This document shows positions 19,245 to 28,817 of a stretch of 64,000 bases of DNA, in pieces. Position numbers and translations under genes: made by a program. Position 1 is the stretch's first letter; each line of letters begins with the position of its first letter. The stretch spans positions 124,001 through 188,000 of the forward strand of contig NZ_CP061304.1 of the NCBI RefSeq assembly GCF_018687735.1. The letters run 5' to 3'. Under the pieces are notes generated by a model. That model saw only the letters and a list, made by a program, of their open reading frames with translations. It was not told the DNA's origin and did not search any database. The stretch comes from Polynucleobacter sp. MG-5-Ahmo-C2 (lineage in GTDB: Bacteria > Pseudomonadota > Gammaproteobacteria > Burkholderiales > Burkholderiaceae).

Positions 19245-20282
19245 ATGTTGGACGCCCAAACTGCTGAAAAACCGCTTACCTTAGTTAAATCTAAGGCTAA
19301 TTTACGTAAAGAGGTTGATGCCTCTGGCGATTGGACTGTTACCCAGATCGAGGCACTCTTTGCGATGCCTTTCAATGAATTAATGCTACAAGCTCAAGAG
19401 ACTCATAAGGTCAATTTCCCTGAGGGTGATGTGGAGTTGGCTACTTTGTTGTCCATTAAGACCGGTGGCTGCCCTGAGGATTGCGGCTACTGTCCGCAAG
19501 CTGCTCGCTATGACACCGACGTTAAGGCCGAGAAACTGATGGGCTTGGCAGAGGTTTTGGAAGCTGCTAGGGCTGCAAAAGCAGCCGGTTCAAATCGTTT
19601 CTGTGTGGGCGCTGCATGGCGCGAGCCCAAAGATCGCGACATTGAAAAGGTGGCAGCGATGATTAAGGGTGTAAAGGCTCTAGGGCTTGAAACTTGTGCC
19701 ACCTTAGGCATGTTGGAGGCTGATCAAGCCCAGGCATTACAAGAGGCCGGCCTGGATTTTTACAACCATAACCTTGATACCAGCGAAGATTTTTATCGCT
19801 CAGTGATTTCTACGCGCGGCTATCAAGATCGGCTTGATACGATTTCCAATGTGCGTGCTGCCGGTATGTCTGTTTGCTGTGGTGGGATTGTCGGAATGGG
19901 TGAGTCGCGTGAGCAAAGGGCGGCCTTCCTTGCCCGCTTGGCTAATTTAAGTCCTTATCCTGAGTCCGTACCTATCAACCATCTGGTACCTATTGCAGGT
20001 ACACCCTTGGCAGACCAGAAGCCTTTAGACCCGCTTGAATTTGTGAGAACCATTGCAGTTGCGCGCATCACCATGCCTAAGGCCCGTGTGCGCTTATCTG
20101 CTGGTCGTCAAGCGCTTGGACGGGCCGTTCAGGCAATGTGCTTCTTGGCTGGCGCGAATTCTATTTTCTATGGCGAGCAATTACTCACTACCGGCAATCC
20201 AGAGGCGGAAGAGGACCGTGAGCTATTGGCAGAGCTGGGATTAAAGACTAAGCAAAGCCGTAAAGCTGAGGTTTTAGTCTAA
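19245..20282 (+). CDS. bioB: Biotin synthase (radical SAM)
   Basis: Inserts sulfur into dethiobiotin using a radical-SAM [4Fe-4S] cluster and an auxiliary [2Fe-2S] cluster. The radical-SAM motif is in [18 protein letters not shown] (three cysteines in CxxxCxxC spacing). The further conserved cysteine blocks [16 protein letters not shown] and [11 protein letters not shown] are present, and the arginine ligand region RVRLSAGRQ. The ATG follows a GGA eight bases upstream; an upstream TTG gives only two more residues. Divergent from bioA across 89 bases, in which I see no BirA-type operator. Confidence 0.97.
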   Translation: MLDAQTAEKPLTLVKSKANLRKEVDASGDWTVTQIEALFAMPFNELMLQAQETHKVNFPEGDVELATLLSIKTGGCPEDCGYCPQAARYDTDVKAEKLMGLAEVLEAARAAKAAGSNRFCVGAAWREPKDRDIEKVAAMIKGVKALGLETCATLGMLEADQAQALQEAGLDFYNHNLDTSEDFYRSVISTRGYQDRLDTISNVRAAGMSVCCGGIVGMGESREQRAAFLARLANLSPYPESVPINHLVPIAGTPLADQKPLDPLEFVRTIAVARITMPKARVRLSAGRQALGRAVQAMCFLAGANSIFYGEQLLTTGNPEAEEDRELLAELGLKTKQSRKAEVLV

Positions 20283-20293
20283 TTTTCCGGCCT

Positions 20294-20923
20294 ATGGCGC
20301 TAATCGACCGCTTCATTATTGAGTTTGATACCGCGCTTCGTTCAGTCGTGGGTGGAGCGAGTGCTCAAAGACCCACTCCCGGTTCAGAATCTGGTGCAAA
20401 TAGTGCATTAGATTCTGAGCAACGAAAACATGCAGCGGGTTTAATGCGCGTTAATCATGTTGGCGAAGTTTGTGCGCAAGCTTTGTATCAATCGCAAAAA
20501 TTAGTTGCAAGAAATTCAGATATTCAAGACATGCTTGAGCGCTCTGGTCAAGAAGAAATGGATCACTTGGCGTGGTGTGAAACTCGTCTTAAAGAGCTTG
20601 GTTCGCACACCAGCTATCTCAATCCATTTTGGTATGCAGGATCCTTTTTGATCGGCATGGCAGCAGGCTTAGCAGGTGATCAGTGGAGTTTAGGCTTTGT
20701 TGCTGAAACTGAAAAACAAGTTGAGAATCATTTAGAAAGTCATCTCAAAAAATTACCCGAAGATGATCATCGTTCACGTGCAATTGTTGATCAAATGCGG
20801 ATTGATGAAATTGAGCATGGGCAAGCAGCTCTGCATGCTGGTGGGGTGGCTTTACCTGAGCCAATTCAAAAAATCATGCAAGCAATATCCCAGGCGATGA
20901 CAACAACTGCTTACAAAATTTGA
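20294..20923 (+). CDS. coq7: 2-Nonaprenyl-3-methyl-6-methoxy-1,4-benzoquinol hydroxylase (Coq7/CLK-1)
   Basis: Diiron hydroxylase of the late ubiquinone pathway (the UbiF-equivalent step). The di-iron carboxylate/histidine ligands are visible as MRVNHVGEVCAQALYQSQ, QEEMDHLAWCETRLKEL, EKQVENHLESHLKKLP and MRIDEIEHGQAALHAGG. Length 209 matches bacterial Coq7. The first 45 residues are polar and low in conservation. It follows bioB by 11 bases and is probably co-transcribed with it. Confidence 0.95.
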   Translation: MALIDRFIIEFDTALRSVVGGASAQRPTPGSESGANSALDSEQRKHAAGLMRVNHVGEVCAQALYQSQKLVARNSDIQDMLERSGQEEMDHLAWCETRLKELGSHTSYLNPFWYAGSFLIGMAAGLAGDQWSLGFVAETEKQVENHLESHLKKLPEDDHRSRAIVDQMRIDEIEHGQAALHAGGVALPEPIQKIMQAISQAMTTTAYKI

Positions 20924-20996
20924 CATTGATATTAGGGAGTTGGCTTAAGCTAATCCCAGAATTTAAGTTTGTATTAACTTTTGACATATTTTCTTA

Positions 20997-21024
20997 TTGC
21001 TACTGTTTTTAAATACAGTATATT
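20997..21024 (+). promoter_or_regulatory. Candidate SOS promoter upstream of dcw: LexA-type box inside -35/-10
   Basis: Bases 21001-21020 form a perfect inverted repeat, TACTGT-N8-ACAGTA, which contains the CTGT-N8-ACAG LexA consensus of gamma- and betaproteobacteria. It lies between a possible -35 (TTGCTA, 20997-21002) and -10 (TATATT, 21019-21024) with 16-base spacing. A perfect TTGACA hexamer is also present 20 bases before the box (20981-20986). The box is in the 312-base gap between coq7 and mraZ. The remainder of the gap is AT-rich, holds no reading frame longer than eight codons after the box and shows no terminator, so transcripts starting here would run into mraZ with a leader of about 200 bases. 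Confidence 0.62.
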
Positions 21025-21179
21025 GAGGAATTATCTAGTCATATAGCTAAGACCTATTCTTAAGTATATTTTCCAAGCCATTGTTTCAAGTAGCTATTTT
21101 ATTATCACTATCTTCTGAACACATGACGCTAAGTGTTTGTAAACATTAGAGAATTTCCCAAAAAAATCCCTTAAAACAC

Positions 21180-21208
21180 TTGACCCCCCTATTGCGATCC
21201 TCTAAAGT
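21180..21208 (+). promoter_or_regulatory. Sigma70-type promoter immediately before mraZ
   Basis: TTGACC (-35, 21180-21185) and TAAAGT (-10, 21203-21208) are separated by 17 bases. The predicted start falls inside the MraZ repeat array, so MraZ binding would block it directly. This would be the main promoter of the division and cell-wall cluster. Confidence 0.6.
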
Positions 21209-21232
21209 GGGAGGAAGTGTGAAAAAGTGGGG
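21208..21232 (+). promoter_or_regulatory. MraZ operator: three 10-bp-phased TGGGN boxes
   Basis: TGGGA (21208-21212), TGTGA (21218-21222, one mismatch) and TGGGG (21228-21232) recur with exactly 10-base period, i.e. five-base boxes with five-base spacers. This matches the direct TGGGN repeats bound by MraZ upstream of its own gene in studied bacteria. The last box also supplies the purine-rich sequence before the mraZ ATG, so bound MraZ would mask both promoter and translation start. Confidence 0.75.
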
Positions 21233-21235
21233 TAA

Positions 21236-21667
21236 ATGGTGTTTCAAGGTGCGTCAGCTCTCAATTTAGATGCAAAAGGCCGAATGTCAGTTCCGGCCAA
21301 GCATCGTGACGCCTTGATGGTTCAAGGCGAGGGCCGCCTTACGCTCACAAAACATCCAGATGGTTGTCTTTTGCTATTTCCAAGGCCGGAATGGGAAGGC
21401 TTTAGAGCAAGGGTTGCACAACTTCCTATGGATGCGCATTGGTGGCGCAGAATTTTTCTCGGCAATGCTGCAGAGATCGATTTGGATAATGCCGGTCGAA
21501 TTTTGGTGAGTCCGGAATTACGTGCAGCAGCAGGAATTGAAAAAGAGGTGATCTTGCTCGGCATGGGCAGTCACTTGGAGTTGTGGGATGCAGCAACATA
21601 TGCTGCGAAAGAACAGGCGGCGATTGCATTAGGTATGCCTGAAGCGCTCAAGCAATTTAATTTTTAA
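21236..21667 (+). CDS. mraZ: Transcriptional regulator MraZ
   Basis: DNA-binding repressor of the dcw cluster, forming a ring of SpoVT/AbrB-fold subunits. Two AbrB-like repeats are visible, each with the family DxxGR signature: [15 protein letters not shown] near residues 10-24 and [13 protein letters not shown] near 85-97. Length 143 is standard. First gene of the cluster, with its own operator directly upstream. Confidence 0.96.
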   Translation: MVFQGASALNLDAKGRMSVPAKHRDALMVQGEGRLTLTKHPDGCLLLFPRPEWEGFRARVAQLPMDAHWWRRIFLGNAAEIDLDNAGRILVSPELRAAAGIEKEVILLGMGSHLELWDAATYAAKEQAAIALGMPEALKQFNF

Positions 21668-21679
21668 TGACAGGGTGCT

Positions 21680-22630
21680 ATGAACATAACTCATCGCCCA
21701 GTGTTGCTGGCCGAGGCGGTGACAGCGCTGATCAGTGGGCCGCTCATTCAAAAACAAAACATAGCAAACAATATTCTGCTAATCGATGGGACTTTTGGGC
21801 GCGGTGGTCATACGCAAGCTTTGCTCAAGCAGCTGCCTCCATCGGCTCGTATGATTTCTTTCGACAAGGATTTAGACGCGATTGCTGTCGCGCAGAGTAT
21901 CAGCGATCCACGTTTAACTATCGTGCACGACAGCTTTGCGTGCATGGATCAGTATGCATCAGCGGAAACAGTCGATGGAATTTTATTGGACTTAGGAATC
22001 AGTTCACCCCAGGTGGACGAGGCACACCGAGGCTTCTCCTTTCGTCGCGAAGGTCCGCTAGATATGCGGATGAATACGGATCAGGGAATGACGGCAGCAG
22101 AGTGGCTGGAGCAGGCGCCGCAGGAGGAAATCACGCACGTGATTAAGACTTACGGAGAAGAACGTTTTGCATTTCAGATCGCTAAAGCCATTGTGGCAAA
22201 GCGAGAAGAAGGATTGTCCCCAAAAACTACGACTCAATTAGCAAGTTTAGTTGCTAGCATAGTGCGCACACGCGAAGCTGGGCAAGATCCTGCTACAAGA
22301 ACTTTTCAGGCATTGCGTATTTTTATTAATCGCGAATTAGAAGATTTAGAACTTGGCTTAAAAGCCGCGTTGAACTTATTGAAGCCGGGCGCAAGACTTG
22401 CGGTGATTAGTTTTCATTCGCTAGAAGATCGTATTGTGAAACAGTTTCTGCAGGCACATGCAAAAGTTGAGGTGCCTCGTGGCTTGCCAGTGCGCGAAAA
22501 GGACTTACCACAAAGTGCTCTAGAAATTATTGGACGCGTGAAACCAAGTGACGCAGAAATATTAGAAAACCCACGTGCTCGCTCTGCCATCATGCGCGTT
22601 GCAGAAAAACGAGTAGGGGCCTTAGCATGA
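21680..22630 (+). CDS. rsmH: 16S rRNA (cytosine1402-N4)-methyltransferase
   Basis: SAM-dependent methyltransferase modifying C1402 of 16S rRNA in the decoding centre. N-terminal [13 protein letters not shown] and the SAM-binding [15 protein letters not shown] (near residues 35-49) are typical, as are [23 protein letters not shown] and [16 protein letters not shown]. Length 316 fits. Twelve bases after mraZ; its stop overlaps the ftsL start. Confidence 0.97.
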   Translation: MNITHRPVLLAEAVTALISGPLIQKQNIANNILLIDGTFGRGGHTQALLKQLPPSARMISFDKDLDAIAVAQSISDPRLTIVHDSFACMDQYASAETVDGILLDLGISSPQVDEAHRGFSFRREGPLDMRMNTDQGMTAAEWLEQAPQEEITHVIKTYGEERFAFQIAKAIVAKREEGLSPKTTTQLASLVASIVRTREAGQDPATRTFQALRIFINRELEDLELGLKAALNLLKPGARLAVISFHSLEDRIVKQFLQAHAKVEVPRGLPVREKDLPQSALEIIGRVKPSDAEILENPRARSAIMRVAEKRVGALA

Positions 22631-22893
22631 ATCGCGCTACTCTGACTTTGCTTGCTTTGTTATTAATTTGTGCCTTATCGCTAGTGGCAGCGCAGCAACG
22701 CACGCGTATATTATTTGTTGCCCAAGAGCGCGCGCTCATTGAAGAGCGTAAATTAAATCAAGATTGGTTGCGCTTGGAGTACGAGCAACGCAATCTTTCG
22801 AAGTCTGCCCGTATACGTGATGTTGCGCGTAATCAATTGCGCATGTCCCCAATTTCTCCTGAACGTACTTTGTATTTAAAGGAGGCTAAATGA
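22627..22893 (+). CDS. ftsL: Cell division protein FtsL
   Basis: Small bitopic divisome protein that pairs with FtsB and FtsQ and helps activate FtsWI. An N-terminal membrane helix spans about residues 5-23, followed by a heptad-like coiled coil (residues 30-60) and a short periplasmic tail ([12 protein letters not shown]). The 88-residue length and the position between rsmH and ftsI are diagnostic, as sequence conservation in FtsL is low. ATGA overlaps at both ends indicate coupled translation. Confidence 0.92.
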   Translation: MNRATLTLLALLLICALSLVAAQQRTRILFVAQERALIEERKLNQDWLRLEYEQRNLSKSARIRDVARNQLRMSPISPERTLYLKEAK

Positions 22894-24662
22894 GGTCGGT
22901 TGGTTTTTCTACGACACCAAATTTAGTGTTGCGTCTGCCCATGTGGCGGTCACGCTTGATGCTCTTCCTTTTGTTCTTTGTTTTTATGCTTCTCCTATTG
23001 CGTGCTTTTTGGATTCAAGGTCCGGGAAATGCCTTTTATGAAGCTAAGGGAGTGCGGGGAACTCAGCGTGAATTGGAGTTGCCAGCAAGTCGTGGAAAAA
23101 TCTTGGATCGTAATGGCCAGGTGATTGCTACTAGTTTGGAGGCAAAGTCTGTGATTGCCTATAACGATACAGTCCCCGATGATTTGTCAGCAGACAAGGT
23201 GCGCAAGCTTGCCAGCTTATTGCAAATGAGCGAATCGGATTTGCGAAAGAAGTTGAAAGAAGATCGCAAGCAAATCTTCTTAAAGCGACAGGTCGAGCCG
23301 GCAGTTGCGCAACAAATTAAGCTATTAGAAATTCCAGGCATTGGATTGAATAATGAATATCGTCGCTTTTATCCTGAAGGCGAGGCGATGGCTCACGTAG
23401 TTGGTTTTACAAACGTCGAAGATCGCGGCCAAGAAGGAATGGAGCTTTCTAGAGAGAAAGAGCTTGCTGGCCATCCCGGGCAAAGACGTGTGGTGGTTGA
23501 CCGATTAGGACGTGTAGTTGAAGAGATGGCCATCTTGCAGTTGCCTCAAAATGGCAAAGATTTAAATCTTTCTATCGATAGCAAAATACAGTATTTGGCT
23601 TATAACGCCGTTAAAAGTGCTGTTGAGGAGCATCATGCAAAAGCAGGCGGTGCCGTAGTTCTAGATACTCAAACTGGCGAAATTTTGGCATTAGCTAATT
23701 ACCCTAGCTATAACCCCAATCAGCGCAAATATCTCAATGGCGAGCAGTTACGAAATCGGGTATTGACCGATACCTTTGAGCCTGGCTCAACAATCAAACC
23801 ATTAACCATTGCAATTGCTTTAGAAAAAGGTGCGATTAAGCCCAATACCAATATGGTAATTGGCGCTAAGTATCTTGTTGGACCAAAGCCAATTACAGAC
23901 ACTCACCCTAGTACAAATTTATCTGTAACCGAGGTAATTCAAAAATCAAGCAATATCGGTACCGCAAAAATTGCAATGAATAATCTCACCGCAGAAGAGA
24001 TGTGGGATTTTTATAGTGCCGTCGGTCTTGGGCAAGTGCCAAAAATTGGATTTCCGGGAGCTGTAGCTGGGACTGTGCATCCATTTAAGAAGTGGACTCC
24101 AACTGATCAAGCACGAATTGCATTCGGTTATGGAATTTCAGCTTCCCTCTTCCAGGTGGCGCGGGCTTACACAATTTTTGCGCGTGATGGTGAGTTGGTG
24201 CCGCTCACTATTGAGCGTAGTCCTGAATTCAAGCCGGGCACAAGAGTGCTCTCTGCTAAAACTGCAATTGAAATGCGCACCATGCTTGAAACTGTTACCG
24301 AGCCAGGGGGTACGGCAATTAAAGCGCAGGCTGATGGTTTTCGGGTTGGCGGCAAGACTGGTACTGCACATAAATTAGTGGGTAAAAGTTATGGCAATAA
24401 GTATCGCGCTTACTTTGCTGGCTTAGCACCCATTAGCGCGCCTCGCATTGTGGTTGCAGTGATGATTGATGAGCCAACTAGTGGAAGTCACTATGGCGGT
24501 GATGTTGCTGCACCAGTGTTTTCAACGATTGTTAGTGAAACATTAAACACTCTTAATGTTTCACCCGACAGTAAAGCGAAGCAAATGGTTTTGCAAGATA
24601 AGGGTCCCGAAGAGATTCGTACTGCAAATGTACAGACGCAGCAGGTGGTTCTGAAAAGATGA
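22890..24662 (+). CDS. ftsI: Peptidoglycan D,D-transpeptidase FtsI (PBP3)
   Basis: Septum-specific class B penicillin-binding protein. A single membrane anchor lies near residues 22-42. The dimerisation domain begins with ELELPASRGKILDRNGQVIA. The transpeptidase domain has the active-site motif STIK (in EPGSTIKPLTIA), SSN and KTGTAHK. 590 residues is normal. Overlaps ftsL and murE by four bases each. Confidence 0.97.
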   Translation: MRSVGFSTTPNLVLRLPMWRSRLMLFLLFFVFMLLLLRAFWIQGPGNAFYEAKGVRGTQRELELPASRGKILDRNGQVIATSLEAKSVIAYNDTVPDDLSADKVRKLASLLQMSESDLRKKLKEDRKQIFLKRQVEPAVAQQIKLLEIPGIGLNNEYRRFYPEGEAMAHVVGFTNVEDRGQEGMELSREKELAGHPGQRRVVVDRLGRVVEEMAILQLPQNGKDLNLSIDSKIQYLAYNAVKSAVEEHHAKAGGAVVLDTQTGEILALANYPSYNPNQRKYLNGEQLRNRVLTDTFEPGSTIKPLTIAIALEKGAIKPNTNMVIGAKYLVGPKPITDTHPSTNLSVTEVIQKSSNIGTAKIAMNNLTAEEMWDFYSAVGLGQVPKIGFPGAVAGTVHPFKKWTPTDQARIAFGYGISASLFQVARAYTIFARDGELVPLTIERSPEFKPGTRVLSAKTAIEMRTMLETVTEPGGTAIKAQADGFRVGGKTGTAHKLVGKSYGNKYRAYFAGLAPISAPRIVVAVMIDEPTSGSHYGGDVAAPVFSTIVSETLNTLNVSPDSKAKQMVLQDKGPEEIRTANVQTQQVVLKR

Positions 24663-26209
24663 GGGCGGCGTTGAATATAGAACCCAATGATCTGATTGAC
24701 CATTTGCACACCTTAGCAAATAGCACTGCTAAGGTAAGTGCGGATAGTCGCCAGATCCAGTCTGGCGATATCTTTTTTGCCTACCCAGTCGGCCATGGCA
24801 ATGCATTAAGGGATGGCCGTCAATTTATCCATGCCGCACTAGGGAACGGTGCAGCAGCGGTCGTATTCGACCCCGCAGGTCTTGATAATCAATATGCAGA
24901 TCACCCACAATGCATTGCGGTTGAAAACCTCGCGGCAAAAGTTGGTGAGTTATCTGCGCAATGGTACGGATACCCAAGTAAACAATTAAAGTTAATTGGT
25001 GTAACGGGCACCAATGGCAAAACCAGCATTACACAGTGGCTTACTCAGGCTTTGGATGAGCCAAATCATCGAACAGCAGTCTTGGGTACCTTAGGCACCG
25101 GCTTCCCAGGTTCTTTGGTGCAAACCGGATATACCACTCCAGATGCGCCAAAGTTACAAACCCAACTTAAAGAATTACTCAATGCTGGTGCCAAGCAGGT
25201 GGCAATGGAAGTGTCATCACATGCCTTGGATCAGAATCGACTAGCTGGCACTCGACTGAATTGCGCTGTGCTTACAAATCTAACGCAAGATCATTTGGAC
25301 TATCACGGCAGCATGGCTAATTATGCAGAAGCCAAGGCGAAACTATTTCAACTCGCGGGGCTTGAGCATGCCGTCATTAATTTAGATGATCCATTTGGGC
25401 GGGAGATTGCAAGTAAGCTTTTAGCCAAAGGCGACGTTAGCGTTTGGGCATACACAATCAACCAAAACGTCCTTGAGGGCTTTGAAAAATTTGGCGATCG
25501 TCTGCATCGCGTTTATGCAAAAGATAGTGCGTTAAATGGTGCGGGATACGACTCCGTGTTCACGTATGAGGGGGTTGGAAGTAATGGCTTATATATTCCT
25601 TTATTAGGTGAATTCAATTTAAGTAATGCGCTTGCGGTATGGGCGGTATTGCTAACCCAAGGGTTGACTTGTGATGAAGCAAGCAAGCAAGTCAGTCAAT
25701 TGCGTCCGGTACTTGGACGTATGGAATTCATTCAAGTAGGTAAACAGCAAAAATCAGAGGGTTTGCTGGTTGTGGTTGATTACGCCCATACCCCTGATGC
25801 ACTTCAAAAGACATTGCAGGCTTTGCGTCCCATTGCAGGCCAGCGCGGCGGAAAAGTATGGTGTGTATTTGGTTGTGGTGGCGAGCGTGATATTGGTAAA
25901 CGCCCTCAAATGGGTGCGGTAGCTCAGCAATACGCTGATCAAGTCATTATTACTAGTGATAACCCAAGATCTGAAGAGCCGCTAGCAATCATGGAAATGA
26001 TCCGTGGCGGAATCAGCCGGGAAAATTCAAATGTGCAAATGGTTGTTGACCGTGCCGCAGCGATCATGGCCGCTGTGCGCAATGCCGCATCTCAAGATGT
26101 CGTATTAGTAGCGGGGAAGGGTCATGAAAATACCCAAGAAATTAATGGCAAGAAATTTGATTTCTCTGACCAGGAACATATTCGCTTGGCTGCTGGAGGC
26201 ATAGTCTGA
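24659..26209 (+). CDS. murE: UDP-MurNAc-tripeptide (meso-DAP-adding) ligase
   Basis: Adds meso-diaminopimelate to UDP-MurNAc-L-Ala-D-Glu. The ATP site VTGTNGKTSITQWL lies near residues 118-131. The meso-DAP recognition motif DNPR (in TSDNPRSEEPLAIM) indicates DAP rather than lysine as the third residue of the stem peptide. Length 516 is slightly longer than E. coli MurE. Coupled to ftsI (ATGA) and murF (TGATG). Confidence 0.97.
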   Translation: MRAALNIEPNDLIDHLHTLANSTAKVSADSRQIQSGDIFFAYPVGHGNALRDGRQFIHAALGNGAAAVVFDPAGLDNQYADHPQCIAVENLAAKVGELSAQWYGYPSKQLKLIGVTGTNGKTSITQWLTQALDEPNHRTAVLGTLGTGFPGSLVQTGYTTPDAPKLQTQLKELLNAGAKQVAMEVSSHALDQNRLAGTRLNCAVLTNLTQDHLDYHGSMANYAEAKAKLFQLAGLEHAVINLDDPFGREIASKLLAKGDVSVWAYTINQNVLEGFEKFGDRLHRVYAKDSALNGAGYDSVFTYEGVGSNGLYIPLLGEFNLSNALAVWAVLLTQGLTCDEASKQVSQLRPVLGRMEFIQVGKQQKSEGLLVVVDYAHTPDALQKTLQALRPIAGQRGGKVWCVFGCGGERDIGKRPQMGAVAQQYADQVIITSDNPRSEEPLAIMEMIRGGISRENSNVQMVVDRAAAIMAAVRNAASQDVVLVAGKGHENTQEINGKKFDFSDQEHIRLAAGGIV

Positions 26210-27657
26210 TGTCTGTTATGACAACACTTGCCCAAGTCCATGCAATGTTGCCTGGAAGTGCTTTGATCAATATTTCCGCACAAGATGCTCGGTTATCAAA
26301 TATTTTAAGAATTGGCACAGATAGCCGCCAGATTGATCCCGAAGAGTTATTCGTTGCCCTGGCGGGTGAGCGCTTTGATGCACATGATTTTTTATCTGAT
26401 GTTGCTAGGGCAGGCGCAACGGGAGCGCTTATTAGTGATCAAGATAAGTGCCCTAAGGATCTGCCTGCTGTTTGCGTTGCCGATACTCGCATTGGGCTGG
26501 GTTTATTGGCAAAAGCCTGGCGTAGCAATCATCCAATTCCATTAGCACTGGTGACTGGCAGTAATGGTAAGACCACTGTAAAAGAGATGATTGCCTCTAT
26601 TTTTAAAGCAGCAGTTGGTCAAGAACATACCTTGGTGACTATAGGTAATCTGAATAATGATATTGGCTTGCCCCTGACCCTATTAAAGCTGCGTTCAGCA
26701 GATCTGCTTGCTGTGGTTGAGCTTGGCATAAATCACCCTGGTGAAACTGCTCACCTGGCCGATATTGCGAAGCCCAATATTGCATTGATTAATAACGCAC
26801 AGCGTGAGCATCAAGAGTTTATGACTACTGTAGCTGCAGTTGCGCAAGAGCACTCTGATGCAATTCGTGCATTACCTAAAGACGGCATTGCAGTTTTCCC
26901 AGCGGATTCAGAGTTTACAAGTGTCTGGCACGAAGCAGCTGCTGGCCGCAAGGTAATCGATTTTATTTTAATGTCAGGCCACTCAAAATCACAGGCTGCA
27001 GTGATGGGACATTTATTAAGCAATGGTCACGTACAGGTACAAACTGAACTCGGCTCTATAGAGGTCCAGCTCAATACATTGGGCAGTCACAATGCACGTA
27101 ACGCATTGGCTGCTAGTGCTGTTGCCATAGCAGCAGGTGTGAGTTTAGAGAAAATTAAACAGGGTCTTGAATCATTCTCACCTGTTGATGGCCGTATGCA
27201 GGCCAAGAAGATTAATCCCAAGCACACTTTAATTGATGACAGCTATAACGCTAATCCAGACTCAGTAAGAGCAGCAATTGATACTCTAAAGCAGTCAGGC
27301 AATATGTCATGGTTAGTTTTAGGCGATATGGGCGAGGTCGGTAATCAAGGCCCTCAATTTCATCGCGAGGTTGGTGCCTACGCTGCCGAGCAAGGAGTTA
27401 ATCAATTATTTGCTTTGGGCGAGCAATGTCAATTTGCCATTAAAGGTTTTGATGAGGTTCGGAAAAATGGCTTACCTGCCGCTAGCGCAAAACATTTTTC
27501 TGAAATGGGTGGTCTTATCGAGCAGTTGAGAGATGCATTACATGCCCAGTCGACTGGTAGCGATGAGCATTTAAATATTTTGGTTAAGGGTTCACGTTTT
27601 ATGCATATGGAGCGGGTAGTGCAAGCCTTGTTAGAGGAGGCTAAAACATGCTCTTAA
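26209..27657 (+). CDS. murF: UDP-MurNAc-tripeptide D-alanyl-D-alanine ligase
   Basis: Adds D-Ala-D-Ala to complete the UDP-MurNAc pentapeptide. The ATP-binding [14 protein letters not shown] lies near residues 114-127. The Mur-ligase central block [15 protein letters not shown] and the C-terminal [11 protein letters not shown] are characteristic of MurF. Start shares one base with the murE stop; the end overlaps mraY by ten bases. Confidence 0.97.
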   Translation: MSVMTTLAQVHAMLPGSALINISAQDARLSNILRIGTDSRQIDPEELFVALAGERFDAHDFLSDVARAGATGALISDQDKCPKDLPAVCVADTRIGLGLLAKAWRSNHPIPLALVTGSNGKTTVKEMIASIFKAAVGQEHTLVTIGNLNNDIGLPLTLLKLRSADLLAVVELGINHPGETAHLADIAKPNIALINNAQREHQEFMTTVAAVAQEHSDAIRALPKDGIAVFPADSEFTSVWHEAAAGRKVIDFILMSGHSKSQAAVMGHLLSNGHVQVQTELGSIEVQLNTLGSHNARNALAASAVAIAAGVSLEKIKQGLESFSPVDGRMQAKKINPKHTLIDDSYNANPDSVRAAIDTLKQSGNMSWLVLGDMGEVGNQGPQFHREVGAYAAEQGVNQLFALGEQCQFAIKGFDEVRKNGLPAASAKHFSEMGGLIEQLRDALHAQSTGSDEHLNILVKGSRFMHMERVVQALLEEAKTCS

Positions 27658-28817
27658 TTTTGGCGCAATGGCTGCAAGATGATTTTGGCTTCTTCCGAGT
27701 CTTTAACTACATCACATTTAGGGCGGTCATGGCAACGGTAACTGCCTTGTTGATTGGTTTAGCCGCCGGTCCTTGGGTGATTCGTAAATTGACTGCTTTG
27801 AAGATGGGTCAAGCCGTTCGTACTGATGGACCACAAACCCATTTAGTTAAATCTGGCACACCAACTATGGGCGGCGTGCTGATTTTGATTGGTATTTTCG
27901 TCTCTTGTATCTTGTGGGCAGATCTCAGCAATCGCTTTATCTGGATTGTGATGATCGTCACTTTCGGATTTGGTGCAATTGGCTGGGTAGATGACTATCG
28001 CAAGGTGGCTCGCAAAGATCCTAAAGGAATGGCTTCCAGAGAAAAATTCTTTTGGCAAACTTTGATTGGATTATTTGCAGCGATCTATTTGGCATTCTCA
28101 GTCTCAGAGGTGAATAATCTTAAAGTCCTACAACTTTTTTACGAATGGCTGAAAGGTGGCTTTGCTTTAGATCTTCCAGCAAAAACAAATTTACTCTTAC
28201 CCTTCATTAAAGAGGTTAGCTATCCCCTTGGCATGATGGGCTTCATCATCTTAAGTTATTTAGTCATTGTGGGCAGCAGTAATGCTGTAAATCTCACTGA
28301 TGGACTAGATGGCTTGGTGATCATGCCTGTCATTTTGGTAGGAGCTGCGTTAGGCGCATTTGCTTATGTAATGGGTAATGCAATCTATGCCAAATATTTA
28401 TTGTTTCCCTATATCCCAGGCGCTGGGGAATTGATGATTTTTTGTGGTGCCATGGGTGGAGCAGGTTTAGCCTTCCTTTGGTACAACACACATCCAGCGC
28501 AAGTATTTATGGGTGACGTTGGTGCACTTGCTCTAGGGGGCGCACTTGGGACGATCGCAGTTATTGTGCGTCAAGAAATTGTGCTTTTTGTGATGGGTGG
28601 AATCTTTGTTGCAGAAACTGTCTCAGTAATGCTGCAGGTGTTTTGGTTCAAATTGACGAAAAAATATTATGGTGAGGGTCGCCGTATTTTTCGTATGGCG
28701 CCACTCCATCACCATTTTGAATTAGGCGGTTGGAAAGAGACACAGGTGGTTGTGCGTTTCTGGATCATCACCATCCTATTGGTATTGATTGGCTTATCTA
28801 GCCTGAAATTGCGGTGA
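27648..28817 (+). CDS. mraY: Phospho-MurNAc-pentapeptide transferase (lipid I synthase)
   Basis: Polytopic inner-membrane enzyme that transfers phospho-MurNAc-pentapeptide to undecaprenyl phosphate. About ten hydrophobic segments are visible. Catalytic and Mg-binding aspartates are in GWVDDYRKV and [14 protein letters not shown], with the late loop [11 protein letters not shown] conserved in MraY. Length 389 is typical. A strong site (GAGGAGG) precedes the ATG inside the end of murF. Confidence 0.97.
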   Translation: MLLILAQWLQDDFGFFRVFNYITFRAVMATVTALLIGLAAGPWVIRKLTALKMGQAVRTDGPQTHLVKSGTPTMGGVLILIGIFVSCILWADLSNRFIWIVMIVTFGFGAIGWVDDYRKVARKDPKGMASREKFFWQTLIGLFAAIYLAFSVSEVNNLKVLQLFYEWLKGGFALDLPAKTNLLLPFIKEVSYPLGMMGFIILSYLVIVGSSNAVNLTDGLDGLVIMPVILVGAALGAFAYVMGNAIYAKYLLFPYIPGAGELMIFCGAMGGAGLAFLWYNTHPAQVFMGDVGALALGGALGTIAVIVRQEIVLFVMGGIFVAETVSVMLQVFWFKLTKKYYGEGRRIFRMAPLHHHFELGGWKETQVVVRFWIITILLVLIGLSSLKLR

